Assembly: GCF_029784135.1 (NCBI RefSeq)
Contig: NC_073746.1
Span: 72,272,042 to 72,336,041, forward strand
Origin: Toxorhynchites rutilus septentrionalis
Taxonomy: Eukaryota > Arthropoda > Insecta > Diptera > Culicidae
Direction: 5' to 3'
Length of the DNA: 64,000 bases
Below, in pieces: positions 22,682-33,389 of the stretch. Positions within the stretch are counted from its first letter, which is position 1; each line of letters begins with the position of its first letter. The position numbers were made by a program, and so were the translations under genes. The notes beneath the pieces were generated by a model. That model searched no databases. It saw only the letters and a program-made list of their open reading frames with translations, and was not told the origin of the DNA.

Positions 22682-25600
22682 TCACACTCCTTTGCACGTT
22701 TCCATGCATTTTTCGTACGACATGAAGTTGTTGGCGTTTCCGTCGCATCCACCGAAGGTGAACTCGTGGCACGTCTTGGAATCGGGGTCGTACCTGTTGG
22801 AGATAAAGGAAAAAGAGGAAGTAATAAGTAAATAAAATTGCTTCAAGTAAAAAATTCGTAAACGAATTTTGTATGAATTTAACGGGTGAAACGATTAAAT
22901 TTGGTCAACGTAAATTTGACGTATTTCCTTTGAGTGTGCATTTAACAAACCCTGAATAAAGGGCGAACACGAAAATCTTGCGACACATAACTTTTTTACC
23001 ATTGGGTAAAAATCAACAAATTTTGCACACTTTCTCATTGATGTGTATTGTCTACATGCTGTCAAACTCGAAGTCGTGTTTTTCGATTCAACGAAAATGG
23101 AGGTGAACCAACGCGAGTCGAGAGAACAAATTCTTTCCACACACCTGGAATTTCCCGACCTGTCGCACCGGCAGTTGGGAAAAATGTTGAACATTCACCA
23201 TTCAACCGTCTCCAGAGTGTTGAAGCGGTTCCAGGAGCGGTTGACGTTGGACCACGGCAAAGGAGCTGGAAGAAAACCGGGACCGGAGAACAAAAAGACG
23301 GAGGGAAAGGTGAAGCGAATGATTAAAGCAAATCCCAACGTCTCAAGCCGTGATTTGGCTGAAAAGATCGGCATGTCGCAGAGCTACGTCCAGAATGCAA
23401 AGAAGACAGCTGGACTATATACATACAAGGTACAGAACTTCCCAAACCGCGATGAGCGGCAACAATCGACGGCTAAAACTCGGGCACGGAAGCTCTACGA
23501 GAAGATGCTGACAAAATATAGCTGCTGTGTGATGGACGACGAAACGTATATAAAAGCCGATTTTAAGCAAATTCCGGGGTTGGAGTTTTTCACCGGCAAG
23601 AGCAAGTTCGATGTGGACGACAAATTTAAGAAGAAGAAAATGTCGAAGTTCGCCTCCAAATATCTCGTTTGGCAGGCCATCTGCTCTTGCGGACTGAGGA
23701 GTGAGCCTTTCGTGACAAAGGGCACAGTAAATGGCTAGATCTACAAATCTGAGTGCCTCGAGAAGCGCCTTTTGCCGTTCTTGCAGCAGCACGACAAAGC
23801 TCCGCTATTTTGGCCAGATTTGGCATCATGCCACTATTCTAAAAGTGTCCTGGAGTGGTATGAGGTCAATTCTGTCCATTTTGTTCCAAAGAACATGAAC
23901 CCGCCAAACTGTCCGGAGCTGCGCCCGGTGGAGTAGTACTGGGCAATAATGAAGCGGGAACTTCGGAAGAGCAAGAAGACAGTGAAAGACGAGAAGTACA
24001 TGTTAAGAAAATGAAAAAAAAAACTGAGAAACTGGTTCCGGATGACACTGTAAAGACTTTGATGGAGGGCATCAAGCGAAAATGCGTTCAATTTTACACT
24101 CAAGGCTCCATCGATTAACTTTTCTTTTGATTTTTGAAGTAAATATATGTATAAAACTACCCTAAAATTTTGGTTTGATTCGAAACATTATAAGAAAATT
24201 GGCATGTTATTTTCGGTGTCGCAATAACTTCGTGTTCGCCCTTTATCCCTCATTTTGTACACCCAAACAAGCGTTGGCAGAAAAAATGCTTTTTCGTGTG
24301 CTGAGGAATGAAATGAACAAATAGAAGTACCTTTTTTAAAAGCATTAAAATGTTTGTGTGTATGGGAGTAGACATCTCTTTCTCTCGGACTGAATGTCAG
24401 CTTGGGATTGTACCCAAAAAAAGTCCAAACGATGCCAACGGGGATAGAACCAAGGCCGGCTGCAAAGCAAGGCTGTTTTACACAACCACGCTATCCACAT
24501 AGCCACTGGTGCTGCTGCATAAATGCGTGATCATATTAGACTTCATTATAAAATGAAGATGGAAGGTGTTTTATAAGAGTAAAAAGGAGTGCATAAACGT
24601 GAAATTATATCCTTTTCGGCCTTGGCCGTGTATATGGCAAAGTAGGCGAAAAGCTTTAACGTGTGCTAATTTGCAATATGTCTCTTGTTTTGCTCGATCA
24701 TATTGCTGTTATATTGCTATAGCATATAAATTGTACAAATGATATATCAGTATGGGGGAGTAGCACATTTTCTGTTATTTTTAAGTTTATTTAATGTAAT
24801 AAATCGGGATGCCAAAACATGTGCAAGAAATAAATTTTGGATGTATAAATGGAAGTGTTGCTTAGCTTGGCCTTGCGTTATGGAAAACCTGGTGGTCGGA
24901 TGAAGTGCGTCACTGGGGGATAAGACGGGGAGGCCTATTGAATTATCTTCAAATAATTTAGGAGTACCGGTGAGTTACTTTGTTTTTTTTTTCAAAAAGT
25001 AATGTTTCATTCTGCAAAAATGGTTACAAATTTAATATTTAAAGTATTGCCCATCGCTAGTCACAACTTTTTCCCAGCTTTCTGGCAATGCACGGAACCG
25101 TTTGCGGAAATAATCGGCTGGTTTGTCGGCTAACCACGAATCGATCCAATTTTTGACTTCATCAACCAGGCCATGTTGCATCGATCGAAAAAGGTAGTAA
25201 TCGGACGGAGCAATCGGCCTTATTCTGCGTGGCGTGTGAGGTGAGATGACAATTGTCACTTATGTCACGCGATTCCACCAGGCGTATGCCGTGAGAAATC
25301 TCACTTGAATGAACTCTCACTTTATTCCCGCTCTCAAATATACGTGACGATTGTCACATGAACTGGGATTTCTAGGTGACAATCGTCGACATGTCTTGAG
25401 GTGTCGACAGTGCATGAAAACAAATGAAAAAAGGAAGAGGAATAATAAGTGTTTTTTTGGGTCGTATAGAATCGATAGTAATGGTATTATATGTATCAAT
25501 AAATTCAATTTATCTTCAATTTTCACAGTACGAAAGACAAATTGCAACTAGTTTGTTTTTTTTGTGAAAGCGGTAGTGAGTCTGTTATTCCTCAATTGGA

Positions 25601-27599
25601 CGAATAAGCACACCGAAATTATTTTCATTTCATGAAATCTATTTATTTTCTCTAAAATATATCTATCATATGGGTCTTGTGTTTCATCTATCTATCCGCG
25701 AGTCATCGTCACCGAACTGCATATCCATTTCAGAAGCCGTGGTATATGCCCGAGCCGGAGCCAGAGCAACAATTTAACACTGAGAGTGCAGAGAGCAGCA
25801 GCAACTACGACCAAAACAAACAAAAATGCTAAACTTTACAGGATGCAATCAACTGTTTCACCAAATCTAAATCAAATACCTGCAAATTCGGCAGAATGTC
25901 CTGATACACAAACAACAGGCCAGGTTAAATCAGATCTATAGATACGGTACTGACTGCAGCAAAACAAATATCTGACCTCTCTGAGCGAAACAAATAAAAT
26001 TCTGGGATGCCAGATGTTTTTTCTCAAATATATGCGATAAAAATCTGAAATATTTGTAAATATGTGCCAATGTCTGACATACTGACCAGCTTCGTTTATC
26101 ATATGGAATCAATAATGTTTTGTCACTATTTTAAATAGCCTGCAGCAGGAATAAAAGGTTATGATAAAAGTTAAATGTCTACAAATTCGTGAACACATGT
26201 GCGAATGTGGCATCTCTGATCAGATTTGGCAACCAGCAGAATGAACGCCTTGTCACTTGCTGTTCATCCTCTCACATACATCAAATGAACCTCTCACGGC
26301 ATCCGAAACGACTGTAGGAATAGAGTGAGGAGAGTTGCGTGATGGTGATGTGACAATTGTCATCTCACCTCACACGCCGCGTAGAATCAGGCCGAATGTC
26401 TGGAGAATACGGTGGTTGGAATAGGATCTCCCATTTCAGCGTTTCCAAGTATGTTTTGACCGGTTTCGCGACATGCGGCCGAGCATTGTCGTGATGCAAA
26501 ATAACTTCATCGTGTCTTTGATTTTTCTACAGTGCACGACTCAAACGCATCAATTGTTGTCGGTAGAGGTTCTCCGTAATGGTTTCATTTGGTTTTAGCT
26601 GCCCATAGTACACCACATCCAGCTGGTCCTACCAAATAAACGGCATAACCTTCTGGCCGTGAATATTCCGCGCGGCCGTCGTTGTTGATGCATGGCCGGG
26701 GTGTCCAAACGTTGCTCGACGTTTAGGATTGTCGTAATGGACCCACTTTTCATCGCCAGTAACGATTCGATGCAAAAAACCTTTCTTTCGTTCGCACGTG
26801 AAAGAACGGTGTTCGACGTTTCGTGGCTTCAATTCATACAGCACCCAATGTCCTATCTTTCGGATCATTCCCATTGCTTTCAAACGATCGGATATGGTTT
26901 GCTGAGCTACTCCAAGTGTATCTGAAGTTCTTGTTGTGTTTGTGACGGATCTTGATCGAGTAAAGCCTCCAATTCTTCATCTTAAAACTTTTTTGGCGGT
27001 CCGGAATGTGCAAACCACGTTCGACACGTTCGCTCAGTTGGAGCATGGTCACCATAAACTTCCACCAAAATATGATGACTTTCCGCAGCTTTCATCTCCA
27101 TATTGAAGTGATGAAGTAACGCTCCCCGCAAAAACACTGTCGTTGGTACGAAATTCGACATATTCGAAGAGACAAAAAACTATGTTGTTTTACGCTTCAA
27201 CTTTTTGACATATACTGAAAAAGACGCTCAATGACTTTCCAACGAATGTCTGAATATTTGATTCACTGGAAAAATAATCAAGTTACGCCATCTGTTGTAA
27301 AACCGAAGAAACTTACCGGTACACCTAATAGATACTTCACGATACTGTGTGTTTGTATTGTTTCCTGTTTTTCTCTGCTAATTTGAGAGTCTATTCCGCA
27401 CATTTTACGTTGTGTCGGCTGAAAGGGGTATGAATTGTTTTGTTCTGTAGTTCAATTTACGATTGTTAACGACTAATTTACCTAATAACGATTCTGTAGC
27501 CATCCAGCCAGCAATCAGTCGGCGAGGGAGTCCAAAATGGCCTTGCTCAAGGTTGAGAGTTTAGGTTGAGGATTCTAAATTGAGTTTCAAGCCTCTATA

Positions 27600-27631
<32 letters not shown>

Positions 27632-30600
27632 GGGAGAGACCTTGTGTGAATTGTTTCGAGCTTATTCTTATTTTTTTCTATTTTTGCGATTTCGCAAGCA
27701 TTTTTCTGGATTAAAAGTGGTGTCAAAGTACAGCACGTTTTAAGCAGGACGTGAAGTAATCATTTTCTTGCGCTAAGAGCTGTGTTCATCGGTGGGAAAC
27801 TGAAGGTGTCTACGATGTTTGCTTTAGTGTAGAGGTGTTTCCCGTACATGGATTTTCATGGATAACCTCCGTTGTCAGCTTACAAAATATGTAAAGAATT
27901 GCGAAATTCGACACACAATAAATCCAAAAAAAATTGTTGTTCCGGCCACCGGGTAAGCGAAATTATATTTTTGGGATTTCGTTTCGACGAGTGGTTGAGA
28001 GTCCGCGTTTACAGAATCTCATCAATTCCTCAAATTCCTCAATTCCCTAGTGAATGTACCAACGTTGCCGGCATCGTTATTGACTATTTAAAGTTCGAAT
28101 CGTGTGCAATTTCATTGGTTCAGATTAATCACGGAGAACAACTGCGAACTGTACAGTCTACCCAAGCTCACGTTCAAGCTCAAACTCAAGCTCAAGCTCT
28201 GTTCTCCATGTTAAGGACAGTTCCCGCGATCTAACGCCCTGATGACTGGCTAAGACTATCTATGCTATCCGCCGCCTCGAATTCAACTCAAAGACTCAAC
28301 GTTATATTGAAGCAGCAGTCATCGACACATCTGTAGAAGCGTTGTGCCCATGAGATCCGTTACGATTGATAGAAGATAGTCGATCATTTATATGGGTGCA
28401 CAAAGCGACGGATTATGGGAATCTTTTTTTTTTTTTATTAAATCGTTTATTTTTACAGGCTCAGTTACATAAGTTTAAAGGAGCCAAACTCCTATCTGTA
28501 TAGTTACAAGTATACATAGACATTTTTTATTAATTCTAATGTTAATGAAGTAGAGAACCGATTACTCGCGGCTTGCTCGAGTTTAGAAGGGTGACATTTT
28601 GTTTCAGGAAAAGGATGGAATATAAGGATTTGTTGACAATGTTCACACTCACATTCGCACTCACATTCATCATACTCAATTCTTAAGCCTATCTTATATC
28701 TAACATGTATTTACATTTCACCTTATTCTATTGTTAGTAAGAAGGGATTTGATTTCTCGCGAAGGAAAAGGAAAAGGAGAATATAAGGATATAAGGACAA
28801 TCACACACGAAGATCGATAGCTTTTAGGAAGACATATATTTGGGACATGTAATCAAGGTCTAACCGAGCCAACACATCTCTCACCGGCACATTGGGCTGC
28901 CTTCCTCTAGCCCGAAGAGAGTTTTCTAAATTCGATCTGGCAACAAGATACTCCTCGCACGACCAAACAACGTGTTCGATGTCGTGGTAACCTTGGCCAC
29001 AAGCACAGATATTGCCATCGGCAAGATTGAAACGAAAGAGTAGCGCGTCTAACGAACAGTGATTGGACATGAGTCGAGAGAAGGTGCGAATAAAGTCCCG
29101 ACTTAAGTCCAGACTTTTGAACCATGGTTTGAGGCTAACCTTAGGGATAATCGAGTGAAGCCACCGACCCAATTCATCTTCGTTCCACTTACGTTGCCAG
29201 TTAGCGATGGTATTTTTACGGACTAAAGAATAAAATTCGTTGAAAGCGATTTGACGCTGATAAATATCGCCTTCAATTGCACCTACCTTTGCTAATGAGT
29301 CAGCCCTCTCATTACCCTGAATTGAGCAATGTGAAGGGACCCAGACAAAGGTAATGACATAACAGCGTCTGGATAAAGCACTCAAAATTTCTCGTATTCT
29401 CTCAAGGAAGTACGGCGAGTGCTTTTCCGGCCTCACTGAACGGATAGCTTCGACAGAGCTAAGACTATCCGTTACAATGTAATAGTGTTCAACAGGTCGT
29501 GAGGCGACGCTGTCCAGCGCCCAATGAATTGCTGCCAATTCAGCAATATACACTGAGCAAGGATTCTGAAGACTGTGTGAGGTGCTAAAAAATTCGTTGA
29601 ACACTCCAAATCCTGTGGACTCGTTTATAGTGGACCCATCAGTAAAGTACATATTATCACAATTGACACGCCCATACTTTGCATTGAAGATCGAAGGAAC
29701 GATCCCCGATCGATGATAATCTGGAATTCCATGGATTTTCTCCTTCATGAACAGATCAAAATGTACAGAGGAATTGATGTAGTCAGGAAAACAAACACGG
29801 TTGGGAGTATACGAAGAAGGATCAACCTGCATGGAGATGAATTCATGATATGAGCTCATGATTCCTGAATGAAAATTTAGCTCGATAAGCTGCTCAAAAT
29901 TTCCGATCACCAATTATGGGAATCTTGTAATGAAGAAATTTGTGAGTCAGGCCATTTGCTCTTGTTCGAATGCAGACATGGGTGATCACCTTCAAATGTT
30001 GAGTATGTTCGAGAAGGCATATTCAGAGCTAGTCGAAAGATTTACTTTAACCAAAATACTATGAACACGTACAGTTATGTCCCAAGCGGAGTTCTATGCG
30101 TTCAAGCAGCGGGTGCATACGAGGGTCACTATTTATATTTCGGGAATAGGAACAAAAACAAATAGTTAAGCTGCGAATATATTTTTATTGTTTTTCAAAG
30201 TACTCGCCACGATGATCGATACACTTTTGCATGCGCTTAAACCAATTTTCAAAGCATTTATTCCAATCGACACGAGTCTTTTTTTTGAGCGATTGTCAAA
30301 TTATGTGGAATCCAACGTGAATATAATTTTCGCACAACTAAGTGTTCATGTAAAATCGCATATATGCTGGTGGAACTAATGCTTAGGGATGCCTCAATCT
30401 CACAATAGGTTACATGACGATCTTGCTTAATCATTTCGTGCATAGCATCGATGTTTTCTGGCACTACAGTCGATTTTGGACGACCTTCACGAAACACGTC
30501 GGACAGCGAACTACGACCACGATTGAATTCACTATACCAGCGATACACAGTGGTTTTTGATGGAGCTTCATCGCCAAAAGTCAAATTAAGTTGATTGACG

Positions 30601-32548
30601 CACTCTTGTTGTGATAATCCACGTCGAAAGTCGTAAAAAATCATCGCACGAAAATGTTCACGATTCAGTTCCATTTTTTTGCCGAGACCAAACTTTCAAC
30701 TAAATATAAAATAAACAAATAGCGTCCGTATGACAAAATGTTCTGAGTACGTATATCGTCAAAAATGTCAAACTTTACGATGGAACCGTCAGCTGGACTC
30801 ACATGACATCAGTGTTGCCAATTCCCGAAATATAAATAGTGACCCTCGTATTAAACCCTCATGCGAAGTTATCGACCGACTGGAGATACACATCGACCCA
30901 GAGACATTTCATGAGATAGCATGAAATAATAGAATTTCTTGAGGGTTGACCGTCGACACATCGTGCGCTTCCGACTGAAGAGCCCAAGGAAGAGGGCTCG
31001 CGGTCTTATGACCGACTCGAAAGAACGAACCATCGATCATTCCAAAAAATAAGTCCGAACAAGATCCGAGTTATCATAGCTTCGTGATGAAAAAAAACTT
31101 CGCGAGTGTTCAACCCTAAATGACTTAGAAACACTGGTGAAAAGCATCCTAAAGCGCTAGGTAGCCTCTGAGTTCGCGTAGCTTGTACATTGGTTGACGA
31201 ACATCACATCACATTATTAAAGAGTTGAGGCATATAATATTCTGGATAAGATCCGATTAACAGATAAAACTGTTGAGACAAATCATGAACCCTTATACAA
31301 CAAATGGATTTGAACAGTAAGGGGCTTATTTCAGAACATTGCTAATTAAATTCCAAACCTCCATTTCTACTTGCATGCATGCATGCAAAATTAGGAAGCT
31401 AGTTTGTTGTTCAGATAGATCGTGCATTGAGGAAACTTTTCAGTGTAGTTTGGAAAGTATAAAAAGGAGATTAACCCTTGTCACGGGAAGAAGATCTTTA
31501 CCAAATCTTCGTATACAATTTCTCGGAAAAATGCATAATATATAAATTCATTATTATCGCTTCTCGGCCTAAAGGCTAAGATCAAAGTGTAGGATAAATT
31601 CATTACCACCTTTTTTCGTGGAAAAGTGATGGTTTTTCATACTTTTTTTTCGACAAATTTCAAAAAAATGAAAAAAAACGTTGTAATAGTGGAGGCTAGA
31701 TCAAAAATGCATTCATCCTGCATCATCCAAAAATCCCTCAGAACCTTTATAGGTTTTTAACTTTTCAGATGTTATTCTTAAAAATAGTGAACTATTTAGC
31801 TTTTGTGCAATATTTAAATTATTCGGAGGAACACGGTGGACGAATATGATTTAGACGAACTATCCTCTTTTGTGAAATAGTTAAACAGCAATTAGAACCC
31901 CAAGTAGTGCATGGAAGAAATGGAAAGTATTTTCCAGTAACATTAATTTATCCCAAATGAAAGAAAAATAAGATCGCGACGTGTTTCTTCCGTTCGTACT
32001 AAAAAATTATGGATCAGTTTGCATTTCAGTGTATTTTCCAATTGCTTCTTTTCAATTATTTTTAATCGGATAATTTCCCTCCATCTTAACTCTTGCAAAA
32101 GCAGCCCTCTTCGCGAAGCTTCCGCAAAATTGCAACACACCATTTCCATAGCGAAACCACAACTTTCACCGACACTACCTTTTTCGCACGTTCGCACATC
32201 ACAAATCATAGAGGTCTTTGACGCATCGACTCACCTCCATCTGGGAAGCAGCGCGCGGCAGACTCCCTTCCGCTGGGGTAGCTTGCACTTTTCGCCCTTG
32301 ATTCCGGTATCTACTCGGTTACTTGGCGCCAGCAGAGCGGCTGAACCCTCCCGCTTGTTGTACGCATTTTCATCATCGAATTCATCGTAATCACTTAGGT
32401 ACTCTAACATTTTGTAGAACATTTTTCCACCCTCACTGGTCAGCTGGTCCCAGACATCGCGTGGCCTCGCATCACTGATGCGGATGGTCATCAGGAAGGA
32501 TACCGCCACACCGAGTGCGATCCATCGGGCACTGTTTGAAAATTGCAT
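22682..32548 (-). CDS. Secreted single-domain Kunitz/BPTI serine protease inhibitor, 2 coding exons
   Basis: Exon 1 (32548-32235) ends TGGAG before GTGAGT. Exon 2 (22793-22682) starts after TTATCTCCAACAG and ends at TGA. Joining them in phase 2 gives 141 aa. Residues 1-27 form a signal peptide (hydrophobic core IALGVAVSFLMTI, cut likely after SDA), followed by an acidic stretch (LSDYDEFDDENAYNKRE). The Kunitz domain has all six cysteines at 88, 97, 113, 121, 134 and 138, with exactly BPTI spacing, plus PRWRYDPDSKTC, FTFGGCDGN and NNFMSYEKC. P1 is Arg98 (CRA), which predicts inhibition of trypsin-like proteases outside the cell. The upstream in-frame ATG would add 24 residues ahead of the signal peptide, so I reject it. 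The 9.4-kb intron interrupts the domain after the second cysteine and is full of transposons. The coding exons show no lesion. The biological target (clotting, immunity, saliva, reproduction) cannot be told from sequence. Confidence 0.9.
22959..24243 (+). mobile_element. Second DD37E transposon, non-functional
   Basis: The ends AAGGGCGAACACGAA (22959) and TTCGTGTTCGCCCTT (ending 24243) are inverted and share a further TTGCGACAC after a short mismatch. TA lies outside both ends (22957-22958 and 24244-24245). The 1285-bp length is typical. It is inserted in the Kunitz intron in antisense orientation to that gene. Confidence 0.92.
23097..24116 (+). pseudogene. DD37E transposase pseudogene
   Basis: The frame starts MEVNQRESREQILSTHLEF and is open for 214 codons through both helix-turn-helix segments and the first catalytic Asp (CCVMDDETYIKADF). 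It then meets a TAG at 23736, directly before IYKSECLEKRLLPF. The second Asp ([10 protein letters not shown]) and the NPPNCPELRPVE Glu follow with 37 residues between them. A second TAG comes right after the Glu (V-E-stop-YW near 23936) and there is a frame break near 24010. The catalytic residues are present but the protein cannot be made in full. Confidence 0.9.
24380..24545 (-). mobile_element. tRNA-like SINE relic, minus strand
   Basis: On the - strand the segment reads CAGTGGCTATGTGGATAGCG (A-box-like) and, about 45 bases later, CTTGGTTCTATCCCCG (B-box-like), followed by TTTGGACTTTTTTTGGG and an unrelated body. It resembles a degraded tRNA-headed SINE. No tail or target duplication was secured. 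Confidence 0.45.
25032..27161 (-). pseudogene. Mariner transposase pseudogene (SETMAR-like DD34D)
   Basis: The start lies at 27161 on the - strand. Successive frames read VERGLHIPDRQ, IGHWVLYELKPRNVEHRSFT, RKKGFLHRIVTGDEKWVHYD (first Asp) and DNPKRRATFGHPGHASTT; after the inserted element the end reads SDYYLFRSMQHGL and WIDSWLADKPADYFRKRF to a stop at 25032. Several frameshifts are present. About eight residues (DQHFSNF region) present in the sister copy are missing near 25160. The gene cannot encode a working transposase. Confidence 0.88.
25215..26394. mobile_element. 1.18-kb non-autonomous TIR element with 45-bp TIRs and AAT target duplication
   Basis: The left end CGGCCTTATTCTGCGTGGCG and the inverted right end CGGCCTGATTCTACGCGGCG continue as GTGTGAGGTGAGATGACAAT with about 3 mismatches over 45 bp. 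The flanks are AAT (25212-25214 and 26395-26397). The sister mariner at about 53580-53595 keeps the uninterrupted target (ACGGAGTAATGTCTGGAG), which proves the insertion and its 3-bp duplication. Subterminal copies of GTGACAATTGTCA-type words recur at 25250-25390. No ORF above 85 codons is present. A 3-bp duplication would fit PIF/Harbinger or CACTA-like systems; the superfamily is not certain. Confidence 0.9.
27603..27631. repeat. (CT)n microsatellite
   Basis: An uninterrupted CT run of about 14 units inside the Kunitz intron. Confidence 0.95.
28426..29912 (-). mobile_element. 5'-truncated RNase-H LINE (family L1copyA) with 14-bp target duplication
   Basis: The element is bounded by direct repeats ATTATGGGAATCTT at 28412-28425 and 29913-29926, the mark of target-primed reverse transcription, and its 3' end on the - strand is a poly(A) run. 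Only the last 1.49 kb of the element was copied. A sister copy lies at 62274-63674 on the + strand. Confidence 0.93.
28801..29911 (-). pseudogene. LINE ORF2 C-terminus: RNase H and zinc-binding tail, open frame
   Basis: About 360 codons are open to the stop at 28801; the apparent start ATG at 29913 belongs to the flanking target, so this is a truncated ORF2 and not a gene in its own right. RNase H residues are all visible: YFTDGSTINE (Asp), VYIAELAAIHWALDS (Glu), YYIVTDSLSSVEAI (Asp) and WVPSHCSIQGNERADSLAK (His, Asp). A C-terminal motif ICACGQGYHDIEHVVWSC (C-x-C...H...C) follows. The fold fits I/Loa/R1-group LINEs. The frame has no lesions, so the insertion is young. Reverse transcriptase and endonuclease are absent. 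Confidence 0.88.
30120..30848 (-). mobile_element. Internally deleted mariner (729 bp) with identical TIRs
   Basis: The ends CGAGGGTCACTATTTATATT (then TCGGGAAT) at 30120 and the inverse at 30848 are identical over about 28 bp, flanked by TA on both sides (30118-30119, 30849-30850). A normal mariner is about 1.3 kb, so some 550-600 bp have been lost from the middle. Confidence 0.93.
30160..30674 (-). pseudogene. Mariner transposase with catalytic core deleted
   Basis: From the ATG at 30674 the frame reads MELNREHFRAMIFYDFRRGL, the first HTH, SKTTVYRWYSEFNRGRSSLS and the second HTH up to WIPHNLTIAQKK. It then jumps, with a stop at 30258, to the extreme C-terminus (WFKRMQKCIDHRGEYFEKQ in another frame, ending near 30165). 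All three catalytic Asp residues lie in the deleted part. What remains is the DNA-binding half. Confidence 0.88.
31556..31593 (+). pseudogene. U2 snRNA retropseudogene (5' fragment)
   Basis: ATCGCTTCTCGGCC, then GGCTAAGATCAAAGTGTAG reproduces the first 38 nt of U2 snRNA, with AAA replacing TTTT in the loop of stem I. The fragment is flanked by direct repeats ATAAATTCATTA at 31542-31553 and 31594-31605. It ends before the branch-point recognition sequence is reached, so it cannot act as a U2 RNA. The target duplication indicates insertion by LINE machinery. Confidence 0.9.
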
Positions 32549-32670
32549 CTTTTGCGGCGACACTTTATACTGACACTTTAATCGGAAAATTTCACTCTTG
32601 CTTTCAACAACAACAAACAATTTCCTTCACGCTTGTGGTATGAGAGTTTACCGTTTCACTCCACTTTGGA

Positions 32671-32708
32671 TACTGACTTTGGCCCGTTACGCGATCTTCT
32701 GTTTTATT
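32671..32708 (-). promoter_or_regulatory. Candidate core promoter of the Kunitz gene
   Basis: On the - strand AATAAAA (32708-32702) lies 33 bases upstream of an initiator-like AGTCAGTATCC (A+1 about 32674), the arthropod TCAGT Inr at standard spacing. It would give a 5' UTR of about 126 nt before the ATG at 32548. Confidence 0.35.
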
Positions 32709-33029
32709 GAGTAGCAAGCAACACACGCAGGGTTCCTCTGGCGTACGTCACCTTTTCCACCTCTGCAGGTGTCCACTTCGTTGATCGCGTGCAAAAGAAA
32801 AACCCAAATGCGATCAATGAGATGCGCGCGGCGGTGGTCGTACTTTACCCGACCGTGCCGTGGAACAATCTTGTGTTTTTTAAAGTCATTTTATGTTTTT
32901 GTTAGTTTCAACAATATACAGTGAACAATTGAACCGGCTGATATAAATAAATGTTCAAAACTCGCCAGCTTTGACCAATATAAGAGATATTCTGTTCCAT
33001 TAGAATAACATCGGACTAGAAACATCGGA

Positions 33030-33095
33030 GGTGACTAGTCAGAAGCTCCGGGAGCTGGGTTGGAAGGTTCTTATGCATACATAAGAATTCGGGCC
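33030..33095 (+). mobile_element. Short mariner scrap (same family as 39151-40441)
   Basis: The segment TCAGAAGCTCCGGGAGCTGG, then GAAGGTTCTTATGCAT parallels 40110-40155 of the complete mariner (QKLRELGWEVLLH). Only about 65 bp remain. Confidence 0.65.
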
Positions 33096-33389
33096 TGATA
33101 CTAATGGTGAATGTTTCATCTGGTGAAAAGATTTGCTCAAAAAAGCTTGTGAAAATCGACTTCTCCAATAGTCGATAGTTTCTATAGAAGAACCCTAAAG
33201 GAAATACCTTCAAAATGACAACTAGTAAAGTGATGTTTACTGTTGACTGTTGAAGTTACGGCATCAACTCCGAAATTCATGATTTCGATATCTGGTGGAA
33301 ACGTAATCCCAAAATGCAAATACACCCAGATTTTTTTTACGCGGGGGATACGTACCTCGTAAAAAAAAACCGCGTTAATTGATATATAT

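Larger units (their letters stand above)
24961..27325 (-). mobile_element. DD34D mariner (family M1), split by a MITE
   Basis: The ends GGAGTACCGGTGAGTTACTT (24961) and, inverted, GGTGTACCGGTAAGTTTCTT (ending 27325) form imperfect TIRs flanked by TA. Removing the 1180-bp insert and its duplicated triplet leaves about 1.18 kb, close to a full mariner. The copy at 49513-53689 belongs to the same family in opposite orientation. Confidence 0.88.
22794..32234 (-). other. Intron of the Kunitz gene (9.4 kb), transposon-filled
   Basis: It is bounded by GTGAGT and CCAACAG on the - strand, phase 2. It contains a DD37E relic, a SINE relic, a mariner split by a MITE, a LINE with target duplication, a deleted mariner and a U2 retropseudogene. 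The parts not listed separately (24545-24958, 27640-28411, 30851-31541 and 31606-32234) show nothing I recognise. Confidence 0.88.

Noticed and set aside
22557..22772. 71-codon minus-strand ORF beginning MPRVHLRWMRRK
   Set aside because: It is an out-of-frame shadow of Kunitz exon 2, whose real frame gives the cysteine pattern.
23043..23738. 231-codon ORF read as a free-standing gene
   Set aside because: It is the N-terminal part of a DD37E transposase inside clear TIRs and TA duplications, cut by a TAG; the remainder follows in frame after the stop.
28801..29913. 370-codon ORF as an RNase H host gene
   Set aside because: The element's 5' end falls at the target duplication and the start ATG is in flanking DNA; a sister LINE copy is at 62 kb.
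30258..30674. Host HTH transcription factor (138 codons)
   Set aside because: It lies between mariner TIRs with TA duplications and is the DNA-binding half of a deleted transposase.
31556..31593. Functional U2 snRNA gene
   Set aside because: Only 38 nt remain, the branch-point recognition region is absent, and a target duplication flanks it.
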